10,606 nt of DNA, taken from assembly GCA_964560975.1 (NCBI GenBank), contig CAZLNE010000075.1, positions 1 through 10,606 on the forward strand, written 5' to 3'. Position numbers and translations under genes: made by a program. Each line of letters begins with the position of its first letter. Within the stretch, counting starts at the first letter, position 1. The stretch comes from JAAZLA01 sp964560975. Lineage in GTDB: Bacteria; Spirochaetota; Spirochaetia; Treponematales; Treponemataceae. The notes under the pieces were generated by a model, which was not told where the DNA came from, made no database searches, and saw only the letters and a program-made list of their open reading frames with translations. Of the stretch, positions 1 through 5,890 are shown one piece after another.

Positions 1-52
1 CCACGACAACCAGATCCACAATCTGGCGCTCTACCCCTGAACTACAGGCACC
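1..52 (-). tRNA. tRNA-His (GTG anticodon), 3' part cut off by window edge
   Basis: Read on the minus strand, position 52 starts an extra G followed by a 7-nt acceptor strand GTGCCTG, the TA at tRNA positions 8-9, a D arm (GTTC...GAGC), and an anticodon arm CCAGA-TTGTGGA-TCTGG whose loop carries GTG, the histidine anticodon. The extra G before the acceptor is the known G-1 identity element of tRNA-His, here encoded in the DNA, and it supports the assignment. The variable loop and the first bases of the T stem are visible before the window ends, so the T arm, acceptor 3' strand and CCA are missing. It has its own sigma-70 type promoter at 71-99. Confidence 0.95.
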
Positions 53-70
53 ATGTAATCGATGAAAGAA

Positions 71-99
71 ATAATAACGAGAATCCGTTTTTGTGTCAA
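71..99 (-). promoter_or_regulatory. sigma-70 type promoter for tRNA-His
   Basis: On the minus strand there is a perfect -35 box TTGACA (plus-strand 94-99), a 17-nt spacer, and a -10 box TATTAT (71-76), one base from consensus. The expected start of transcription is about position 64, giving a leader of roughly 12 nt before the tRNA 5' end at 52. The quality of the match and its placement in front of a stable RNA gene make this a strong call. Confidence 0.85.
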
Positions 100-146
100 T
101 ACCTTACAATATCTAAAAAAGAAGTATTAAAAGAGCTGTTTTTATG

Positions 147-174
147 TAAAGTGGACAACTATATACTCCGATAA
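147..174 (+). promoter_or_regulatory. sigma-28 (FliA-type) flagellar promoter for the flgN operon
   Basis: The sequence reads TAAA (147-150), 16 nt, then TCCGATAA (167-174). The enterobacterial and spirochaete FliA consensus is TAAA-N15-GCCGATAA, so this has one base change in the -10 box and a spacer one base longer. The first spacer bases (GTGG) also resemble the extended TAAAGTTT box. Transcription would begin near 181, only a few bases before the ribosome site at 184-189, giving a very short leader of about 18 nt ahead of the flgN start. It is the only good promoter candidate seen for the plus-strand operon. Confidence 0.75.
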
Positions 175-193
175 GTAACTATAGAGGAGTATA
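162..193 (+). repeat. Inverted repeat spanning the flgN -10 box and ribosome site
   Basis: TATACTCC (162-169) is repeated in exact inverse as GGAGTATA (186-193), 16 nt apart. The left arm covers the start of the sigma-28 -10 box; the right arm covers part of the GAGGAG ribosome site (184-189) of flgN. Also, AACTATA occurs directly repeated at 157-163 and 177-183, 20 bp apart. An RNA starting near 181 would lack the left arm, so the hairpin could only form in transcripts entering from upstream; as DNA it could be an operator. The repeat itself is plain in the sequence; any function is inference. Confidence 0.5.
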
Positions 194-198
194 CTTTT

Positions 199-690
199 AT
201 GGATACTAGTGTCGCAAATGCAAAAAAACTTTATGATGTTCTTCTTGCTCAGACAGAATTAATTAATCAAATATATCAAATGCAAAAAGCCGTACGGACC
301 TGCGTTACAGAGCGAGACTGGGATGGTCTTCAAAATACGCTATATTTTATTAATGAACTTTCTGAGGGTTTCACCGAACTGGAAGAGAGGCGCGTAAAGT
401 ATTTTCAGGATTTTGGTGCTGCTTCCGGATCTGATATAAATACTGTTTCAAAAAACACTCCTCCCCAGTTTAAAAATCCTCTCCAATCTGTATTTACAGA
501 TATGAAAAAGAAACTTTTAGCATCAAAAATTGAAAATGATTCCATTAATGAATATGTGAAAATTAGTCAGGAATTTCTACAGGGTATATTTGACACTGTA
601 CTTCCTCAGCGCCGAAATACGTTGTATTCACGGACTGGTTCACTTATAAAAAATCAGCCAGAAAGCATTGTTGTCAATGCCGTTTTGTAA
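199..690 (+). CDS. flgN: FlgN-like export chaperone for FlgK/FlgL
   Basis: A 163-aa, mostly helical, soluble protein with no signal peptide or membrane segment, encoded immediately before flgK and flgL. FlgN proteins are cytoplasmic chaperones of about 140-160 aa that hold the hook-filament junction proteins FlgK and FlgL for the flagellar type III export apparatus; size, helical N-terminal half (residues 5-70, with LEERRVKYF near 61-69) and gene position all fit. The start at 199 has a strong ribosome site GAGGAG (184-189) with 9-nt spacing. A linker rich in S, N and P (residues 74-95) separates two helical parts, and a basic patch (QRRNTLYSR, 137-145) lies near the end. FlgN sequences diverge strongly, so the call rests on context as much as sequence. 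Confidence 0.75.
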   Translation: MDTSVANAKKLYDVLLAQTELINQIYQMQKAVRTCVTERDWDGLQNTLYFINELSEGFTELEERRVKYFQDFGAASGSDINTVSKNTPPQFKNPLQSVFTDMKKKLLASKIENDSINEYVKISQEFLQGIFDTVLPQRRNTLYSRTGSLIKNQPESIVVNAVL

Positions 691-702
691 AGAAGGTTAC
701 CT

Positions 703-2577
703 ATGTCAACATTTTCAGGAATAGAAATTGGTAAAAGAAGCCTTATGGCGCACAGTCAGCAGATACATACTGCAGGTCACAATATATCAAATGCCGACAC
801 TGAAGGATACTCGCGTCAAAGGGTTTCTATCCGTGCATATGATCCTTTATACAGACCGGATTTATCAAGGGCTGAAACACCAGGGCAAATAGGCCAGGGC
901 TCATCAATTGAAAGTATAAAGCGTGTAAGAGATGCTCTTCTTGATGCTCGAATAACTTCACAGTCAAATCAAGAAGGGTACTGGGCAAAACGCGAAAGTT
1001 ACTATCAGATGATAGAAAATATATACAATGAACCGGCTGATATTTCTGTACGTACGACAATGGATAAATTTTGGGAATCATGGCAGGAACTGTCGCTATA
1101 CCCGGAATCAAAGGCTGCCCGGCAGGCTGTTGTAACCCGTGCTGATTCCTTAATTGATTCAATTAAACAGCGCTATACTGGTTTAGCCGGTATAGGAAAT
1201 CTTCTTAATGGAGATATTGAAGCAACTGTAAAACAGGTAAATACCTATACAAAAGATATTGCACTTTTAAATAGTGAAATTACAAGGTCAAAGGCTATGG
1301 GCGATAATCCGAATGACTTACTCGACAGACGCGATGCCTTAGTAGAAAAACTATCATCGATTATCAATATCAGTACTGACGAGCGTGACAGCGATGAGTT
1401 CATGGTACATGTTGACGGTAAAATTCTTGTTCAGGGCAATATAGCTCGCTCTTTTGAAGTTATTCCTCTTACAGATGGAACCGGCTACAGTAAAATTATT
1501 TGGCAGGATACTAATAATGATGCTTATTTTTCGGGCGGCTCGTTAGGAGCACTTGTTGAATTGAGAGATGTTGATATTCGTAATGAACTTCAAAGCTTAA
1601 ACACCATGACTATGAATTTTGCAGACCTTGTTAACGACATTCACCGCAACGCTATTGGTGCAAACAATGTGACTGGTTTAGATTTCTTTGTCGAGCAGCC
1701 CTTTGTAACGAATGCTTTAGGAAATTATGACCGAAACAGCGATGGTATTGATGACACTTCCTATATTTTTAGAATGACAGGTACGAATACTCTCAATCCT
1801 CAAGACAAGATTGGTCTAGAAGGAACTATGTTGTTATCGGGAAGTAATGGAAATGTAGAAATTCCATACTATCCGACAGATACTGTAGAAACAGTAATTG
1901 CTAAAATAAATAATTCAACGAGCGAAGTTAAAGCATATTTAGATAGAAACAATGAGCTTGTATTAAAAGCAACTACTGCTCAGAACTCAAGCAATCCTGA
2001 CTTTGTACTTAGACACATAGAAGATTCAGGCTTCTTTTTAACAGGATACGCAGGTATTTTAAATGGCTCAGGTCCTGATAACGCTTATGACTTTAATCAG
2101 GCAAATGCAGTAAATGTGATTTCAAACACAGGAGCTTCTTTTGCTGTTGCTCCAGTTCTAAATCCTGCAGGCTACATTGCTGTAAATCAAGCAATTCAAA
2201 ATGATGTTCTTTCTGTAGCTGCTTCTTTTCCTTCAAATTCGGGACTAGCTGAAACAGGAGACGGTTCGGCTGCGTTAGCAATAGCATCTATAAGAAATAC
2301 TTCAGTAATGATTGGCGAAAACAAAACACTGGATGATTATTTTGCAGAGACCGTAACCAAGGTCGGCTTAAAGGGCGAGCAGGCAGAAATTGCACTCTTG
2401 AGCCAAAATGCAATCATGGATGATTTACGAACACTGCGGGATTCAATATCGGGCGTTAATATTGATGAAGAGCTGGCTGATATTATTAAATTTCAGCATG
2501 GATATAATGCTGCTGCTAAGTTTATCAGCGTGATGGATGAATTGTTAAATACAATTATAAACGGTTTAGGCGTGTAG
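703..2577 (+). CDS. flgK: Flagellar hook-filament junction protein FlgK (HAP1)
   Basis: FlgK forms the first junction zone between hook and filament; in spirochaetes this lies in the periplasm. At 624 aa it is a little longer than enterobacterial FlgK (about 550). The N-terminal rod/hook signature is clear: NISNADTEGYSRQR at residues 27-40. NPNDLLDRRD (202-211) is a FlgK core motif. The C-terminal helical signature is SGVNIDEE (583-590), followed by FQHGYNAAAKFISVMDELL. A central stretch (about 372-450) with a pattern of strand, KIN, alternating hydrophobics and ELVLKA resembles the flagellin IN motif, probably part of an outer domain. Start: GAAGG lies upstream, 12 nt after flgN stops. Cotranscribed with its likely chaperone (before) and partner FlgL (after). 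Confidence 0.97.
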   Translation: MSTFSGIEIGKRSLMAHSQQIHTAGHNISNADTEGYSRQRVSIRAYDPLYRPDLSRAETPGQIGQGSSIESIKRVRDALLDARITSQSNQEGYWAKRESYYQMIENIYNEPADISVRTTMDKFWESWQELSLYPESKAARQAVVTRADSLIDSIKQRYTGLAGIGNLLNGDIEATVKQVNTYTKDIALLNSEITRSKAMGDNPNDLLDRRDALVEKLSSIINISTDERDSDEFMVHVDGKILVQGNIARSFEVIPLTDGTGYSKIIWQDTNNDAYFSGGSLGALVELRDVDIRNELQSLNTMTMNFADLVNDIHRNAIGANNVTGLDFFVEQPFVTNALGNYDRNSDGIDDTSYIFRMTGTNTLNPQDKIGLEGTMLLSGSNGNVEIPYYPTDTVETVIAKINNSTSEVKAYLDRNNELVLKATTAQNSSNPDFVLRHIEDSGFFLTGYAGILNGSGPDNAYDFNQANAVNVISNTGASFAVAPVLNPAGYIAVNQAIQNDVLSVAASFPSNSGLAETGDGSAALAIASIRNTSVMIGENKTLDDYFAETVTKVGLKGEQAEIALLSQNAIMDDLRTLRDSISGVNIDEELADIIKFQHGYNAAAKFISVMDELLNTIINGLGV

Positions 2578-2591
2578 TGGAGGAGTAAAAT

Positions 2592-3836
2592 ATGAGAAGA
2601 GTAAGTTCCAGTTTAACAAATAATGATGTTCAATATAATCTTAGGCTTCAAGAATCGCGTTTGAATAAGGTCAATAATCAAATGGGTTCTCAGCAGCGTA
2701 TTCAAAGTCTGCGCGATGATCCTATTGCCGCTGGACACTTAGTACGGTATCAGTCCTATGCAAACCGTATAGAGACTTTTAAACACAATGCGCAGACCTT
2801 AACTGATCAATATGCAGTGACCGAAGGATACATGAACAATTCTCTACAGGTTTTGCAGCGTGTTAGAGAGCTGGCTGTAACCGGTGCAAACGGTGTATAT
2901 ACAAAAGAAGATATGGCAAATATGGCAGTAGAAGTAGACCAGCTTTTGCAGGAATTAATTCAAAATGGAAATGCAAAAGATGCAGATGGCAATGCGCTTT
3001 TTGCCGGAAACAGAAGCAAATCCATAGCCTTTACCTCTGAAATGGGAGCTGTAAGCGGGAGCTCAGAATCCCTCATTCAGTCTGTCCGTTATAACGGCTC
3101 AATCAGTGAAAATAATGTAGAAGTTGATGAACAGTCTTTTATGTCTGTAGATAGAACCGGCAATAAAATATTTTGGTCAGAGCCTCAGCAGCTTTTTTCC
3201 CAGCGTGATGCAAGTGCGTACCAAGTACTAACTGATGCTGACATTTCAGTGAACGGCGTTACCGTGTCACTCAAAACAGGTGATAACATTTATGCAGTTG
3301 CAGCAAAAATTAATGATTCAGGTGCTCCTGTAAAGGCTGGTATAGATCCAATTACAAATGGATTAACTCTAAGCACAACTGATGCACGTCAACTATGGCT
3401 TGAAGATGAAAAAGGAACAACATTACAGGATTTAGGCATAATTAAAGATAAAAGTCAGCGTCCGCCGTTTAATGTTGGCGATTCTGTTCGTGTTTCAGGC
3501 GGCTCTCTTTTTGACTCTGTTATTTCGCTCCGTAATGCTCTATTAAGCGGTGACAGCGAATCAGTGGGAGGGAAGGTTCTCGGCAGTTTAGACAGTGCAT
3601 TAAATAATCTTGTTACCAACATTGCAGATCTTGGTTCCCGTTATGAAAGAGCTGTACAAAATATTGCACGAGCCGAAGTAACAGAACTCAATGTAACAAG
3701 TGCAATTTCAAGAGAAGGTGACTTGGATTTTACCAAGACAATAACAGATATGAAGATGCTTGAATATGTTAAAAATGCAACCTTAAGCACGGCAGGAAAA
3801 TTATATTCAACATCATTACTTAATTACATGAGATAA
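2592..3836 (+). CDS. flgL: Flagellar hook-filament junction protein FlgL (HAP3)
   Basis: FlgL forms the second junction zone, between FlgK and the flagellin filament, and is a flagellin homologue at both ends. The N-terminus (MRRVSSSLTNNDVQYNLR) and the SLRDDPIAA motif (39-47) are typical FlgL, as is the C-terminal helix from LDFTKTITDMKMLEYVKNA (378-396). The 414-aa length exceeds the enterobacterial protein (about 317) because of a middle domain; residues about 217-283 (ISVNGVTVSL...KINDSGAPVKA...GLTLST) look like a flagellin IN motif, echoing a similar segment in FlgK. A very strong ribosome site GGAGGAG (2579-2585) sits 6 nt before the ATG and 14 nt after the flgK stop. FliW follows after 9 nt. 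Confidence 0.96.
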   Translation: MRRVSSSLTNNDVQYNLRLQESRLNKVNNQMGSQQRIQSLRDDPIAAGHLVRYQSYANRIETFKHNAQTLTDQYAVTEGYMNNSLQVLQRVRELAVTGANGVYTKEDMANMAVEVDQLLQELIQNGNAKDADGNALFAGNRSKSIAFTSEMGAVSGSSESLIQSVRYNGSISENNVEVDEQSFMSVDRTGNKIFWSEPQQLFSQRDASAYQVLTDADISVNGVTVSLKTGDNIYAVAAKINDSGAPVKAGIDPITNGLTLSTTDARQLWLEDEKGTTLQDLGIIKDKSQRPPFNVGDSVRVSGGSLFDSVISLRNALLSGDSESVGGKVLGSLDSALNNLVTNIADLGSRYERAVQNIARAEVTELNVTSAISREGDLDFTKTITDMKMLEYVKNATLSTAGKLYSTSLLNYMR

Positions 3837-3845
3837 GGATACATT

Positions 3846-4271
3846 ATGAGCGGCATTGTTGATCTTAAAGAAAAAAAACTTTTTGTAGAACAAGGTTTAT
3901 TTGGTTTTGAATTCATAACTGAATATAAATTAACCGAATCTGAGCTTCATCCATTTTTGTGGCTTCAGTCTGCACAGGAAAAGTCATTAGCCTTTTTAGT
4001 TGTTGATCCGTTTTTAATATTTCCAGATTACGAATTAGATATTGATAACGAAAGTTTAAAATCTATTGATGTTACAAACCCGTCAGATGTAATAGTTCTT
4101 GTAATATTAACCATTCCCCGCGATGGTAAAGAAGTTACCGCAAATCTGCAGGGACCAGTTATAATTAATAAAAAGAATAATAAGGGTATGCAGGTAATTC
4201 TTACCGATCCCCGATGGACTACGAAACATACTATTCTTGACCAACTAAAATACCGGAGTACTCAATGCTGA
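3846..4271 (+). CDS. fliW: Flagellar assembly factor FliW (flagellin-binding CsrA antagonist)
   Basis: A 141-aa protein of the FliW family, the same size as Bacillus FliW. Recognisable segments are FGFEFITEYKL (19-29), FLWLQSAQEKSLAFLVVDPF (37-56), and the conserved TANLQGPVIIN (98-108), which leads into GMQVIL. In Bacillus FliW binds free flagellin; when flagellin is exported FliW is released, binds CsrA away from its RNA site and relieves repression of flagellin translation. In this window the same partner switch is suggested by direct linkage: fliW overlaps csrA by 7 nt, so the two are probably translationally coupled. Ribosome site AAGGA (3835-3839) overlaps the flgL stop codon, 6 nt before the ATG. 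Confidence 0.95.
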   Translation: MSGIVDLKEKKLFVEQGLFGFEFITEYKLTESELHPFLWLQSAQEKSLAFLVVDPFLIFPDYELDIDNESLKSIDVTNPSDVIVLVILTIPRDGKEVTANLQGPVIINKKNNKGMQVILTDPRWTTKHTILDQLKYRSTQC

Positions 4272-4489
4272 TTCTTTCACGAAAAATTAATGAAAAAATA
4301 AAGATTGGTCATGAAATTACAGTCTCAATAATTGAGATACGAGGAGATCAGGTTAAACTAGGTATTGAAGCTCCAAAGGATGTTAAGGTATTCCGGCAAG
4401 AAGTTTTTAACGCTATTCAAAATGAAAATAGAGAAGCGGCTACCAGTCAGGACAACTTACAATCTTTATCAAACATTCTTGGAAAGTAA
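4265..4489 (+). CDS. csrA: Carbon storage regulator CsrA, RNA-binding translational repressor
   Basis: A 74-aa CsrA, the size of the Bacillus protein and longer than the 61-aa E. coli one through a polar C-terminal tail. The family's core is intact: MLILSRK with R6 at the start and GIEAPKDVKVFRQEV with R44, the two positions that contact RNA in characterised CsrA dimers; the usual H43 is F here. CsrA binds GGA motifs in mRNA leaders, often over the ribosome site. In Borrelia and Bacillus it represses flagellin synthesis. The start at 4265 lies inside the end of fliW, with GGAG (4255-4258) 6 nt upstream. Its own ribosome site contains GGA, so self-control is possible but unproven. The last 21 nt overlap the 3' end of tsaB on the other strand. 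Confidence 0.97.
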   Translation: MLILSRKINEKIKIGHEITVSIIEIRGDQVKLGIEAPKDVKVFRQEVFNAIQNENREAATSQDNLQSLSNILGK

Positions 4490-5152
4490 ATATTCCTCTG
4501 CTTCACTTGGTCGAATATACACAGGACCATCGTACTCTTCTAAGGGTTTTTCACCGCGGCTGCGCATTTCAAATGCAAGATCTAAAAGAATAATTGCTGT
4601 GTTTGAACTGTGAATCTCCATTACTGAACAATTACAATCAGGTTTTAATCCCTTTATTTCTTCTGCTAAAATCTTCGCATCAGGTCCGGTACAAAGAACT
4701 TTTTCTTCAGCATCAAGAAAAGAAATAATATCACTGCACGCAATGTCACAGGGAGCAAGGCACTCAACACCGCTTCGGTATATTGCAGTATAATAACGGT
4801 GTTTTTTTGCGTCGATGCAAGGAACAACAGCCCCCGGCCATGCTTTATATGGATAGGCAAGGGCAGTGAGCGTTGGAATACCATAGACTGGTACGGAATG
4901 AGCAAGTGTAAAAGCCTTTAATGCTGCAAAAGCTAAGCGTAATCCTGTAAAAGAGCCGGGTCCAAGACAAAGAGTTGTAAAATCAAGGTTTTGCGGCTGT
5001 AGTTCTACTTCTTCGAGGACCTTGATAACAGAAGGTAGAATTTTTTCAGACTGCCTCATTCCAATATCAAGCGATAAAAGAGCTGTTTTATCTTCATTTC
5101 GTGCAGCTATGCTAATACAGGTGCTTGCACTATCTATTGCCAATGCTTTCAT
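4469..5152 (-). CDS. tsaB: tRNA t6A37 biosynthesis protein TsaB
   Basis: A 227-aa protein of the TsaB family (E. coli: 231 aa), an inactive ASKHA-fold partner of TsaD in the complex that transfers threonylcarbamoyl to A37 of tRNAs reading ANN codons. The N-terminus has MKALAIDSAST, then RQSEKILP (33-40), in place of the more common RHSE form, and the diagnostic GPGSFTGLR (64-72) with the following helix and the segment PVYGIPTLTALA. The ribosome site GGAAGG lies within the last codons of tsaE, 7 nt before the ATG, and only 3 nt separate the genes. It is the last gene of the minus-strand flagellar run and ends 21 nt inside csrA. Confidence 0.95.
   Translation of the reverse strand: MKALAIDSASTCISIAARNEDKTALLSLDIGMRQSEKILPSVIKVLEEVELQPQNLDFTTLCLGPGSFTGLRLAFAALKAFTLAHSVPVYGIPTLTALAYPYKAWPGAVVPCIDAKKHRYYTAIYRSGVECLAPCDIACSDIISFLDAEEKVLCTGPDAKILAEEIKGLKPDCNCSVMEIHSSNTAIILLDLAFEMRSRGEKPLEEYDGPVYIRPSEAEEYLLSKNV
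4766..4808 (+). terminator. Possible intrinsic terminator for the plus-strand operon, inside tsaB (antisense)
   Basis: On the plus strand AACACCG (4766-4772) pairs exactly with CGGTGTT (4797-4803) and is followed directly by five more T (4804-4808). The 24-nt loop has a weak inner TATA/TATA pairing. It lies about 280 nt past the csrA stop and is the first terminator-like structure I see there. Against it: the loop is long, and the bases encode a conserved TsaB stretch (HRYYTAIYRS) on the other strand, so the pairing may be accidental. Confidence 0.3.
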
Positions 5153-5155
5153 AAA

Positions 5156-5593
5156 TTAACCTTCCAATGGTCCATATTTCCAGTTATCAATAGTAATTTT
5201 TCTTGAATTATCTGAGTTAGTTTCTATAAAAATAGAAATAGTATAATCGGGCAGTTCAGAAAAGATTTTTTCACTCCATTCAATAATACAAACACCATTA
5301 CCATATAAAAGTTCTTCTGAACCCAAATTAATAAAATCTTCAATCGTGTCTAATCTATACACATCAAAATGATATAGTGGTATTTTTCCCTCATATTCTG
5401 ATATTAAGGTAAATGTAGGGCTTGTAATAGATTCTTCTACACCCAGCGTTCGGGCAATACCCTTTGTAATGGTTGTTTTTCCTGCTGCTAAATTTCCTTT
5501 GAGGGCAATAATATCACCCTTTTTTAAAAAAGACCCAATTTTCTCGCCAAGTGCAATGGTATCTTCACTTGTTTTTGTATATAACGTTATCAG
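5156..5593 (-). CDS. tsaE: tRNA t6A37 biosynthesis ATPase TsaE, apparently with a CTG start
   Basis: TsaE is the small P-loop ATPase of the t6A complex (TsaB-TsaD-TsaE). The frame gives 145 aa, the usual family length. Visible motifs: TIALGEKIG (12-20), Walker A GNLAAGKTT (33-41), TSPTFTLI.EY (57-67), HFDVYRL (75-81) and IIEWSEKI in the C-terminal half. The frame has no ATG, GTG or TTG before the Walker motif; it opens after a TAA. The first GTG (5360-5362, V78) would remove the whole nucleotide site. I place the start at CTG 5591-5593, which overlaps the upstream stop as CTGA and lies about 9 nt after GAGGG; ATA (5588-5590) or ATT (5600-5602) are alternatives, as is a sequencing error. The function is clear; the start is not. 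Confidence 0.88.
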   Translation of the reverse strand: MITLYTKTSEDTIALGEKIGSFLKKGDIIALKGNLAAGKTTITKGIARTLGVEESITSPTFTLISEYEGKIPLYHFDVYRLDTIEDFINLGSEELLYGNGVCIIEWSEKIFSELPDYTISIFIETNSDNSRKITIDNWKYGPLEG

Positions 5594-5850
5594 ATTAGTA
5601 ATCCCTCTTTATCGTATTCGCTAATTTTTTCTTTGAGTGCCTTAATTATTGGCAATAGTGGATAATCAATAGATGACTGAAGTGATACATCTATAATCTT
5701 TTTACCAGTTGGCTCGGTCTCTATAACAAAGATTAAAGGAACCTCAATGTTTTTTTGAGGAATTTCAATCAATGCAGTTGAGAAAAATTTTTTTCTGTAG
5801 TAGATGTAACCTTCTTCCTGCTGAATATCCCTAAGCTCAAGTACTTTCAT
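5590..5850 (-). CDS. Small unknown protein between the PilZ gene and tsaE
   Basis: An 86-aa protein I do not recognise. It is soluble and probably an alpha/beta fold: alternating hydrophobics in the first half (ALIEIP, VPLIFVIE around 26-44), a turn TEPTGKK (45-51), IDVSL, then DYPLLPIIKALKEKISEYDKEGLL as a C-terminal helix. No cysteines, signal peptide or membrane segment. An in-frame TGA lies two codons before the ATG, fixing the start; the ribosome site (GTGAGAACAG) is weak. It sits 40 nt after the PilZ gene and its TGA stop overlaps the proposed CTG start of tsaE, so it is in the operon. Being a real gene is supported by the tight fit between neighbours and the sound amino-acid composition. 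Confidence 0.7.
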   Translation of the reverse strand: MKVLELRDIQQEEGYIYYRKKFFSTALIEIPQKNIEVPLIFVIETEPTGKKIIDVSLQSSIDYPLLPIIKALKEKISEYDKEGLLI

Positions 5851-5890
5851 CTGTTCTCACAATAGTAGAAATATCTTTCTTCGTCAATAA

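Noticed and set aside
827..1162. 111-aa minus-strand frame inside flgK
   Set aside because: Antisense shadow of the strongly conserved FlgK N-terminal region; no ribosome site or family pattern.
4323..4337. Perfect hairpin TCTCAA-TAA-TTGAGA inside csrA as a terminator for the minus operon
   Set aside because: No T tract follows on the minus strand, the stem is only 6 bp, and it lies in conserved csrA coding sequence.
4365..4613. 82-aa plus-strand frame across the csrA-tsaB junction
   Set aside because: It is a shifted frame of csrA and the antisense of tsaB, with basic, non-family composition.
5156..5362. Short 68-aa version of tsaE beginning at GTG
   Set aside because: It removes Walker A and the HFDVYRL segment, while the frame upstream of it continues with perfect TsaE sequence.
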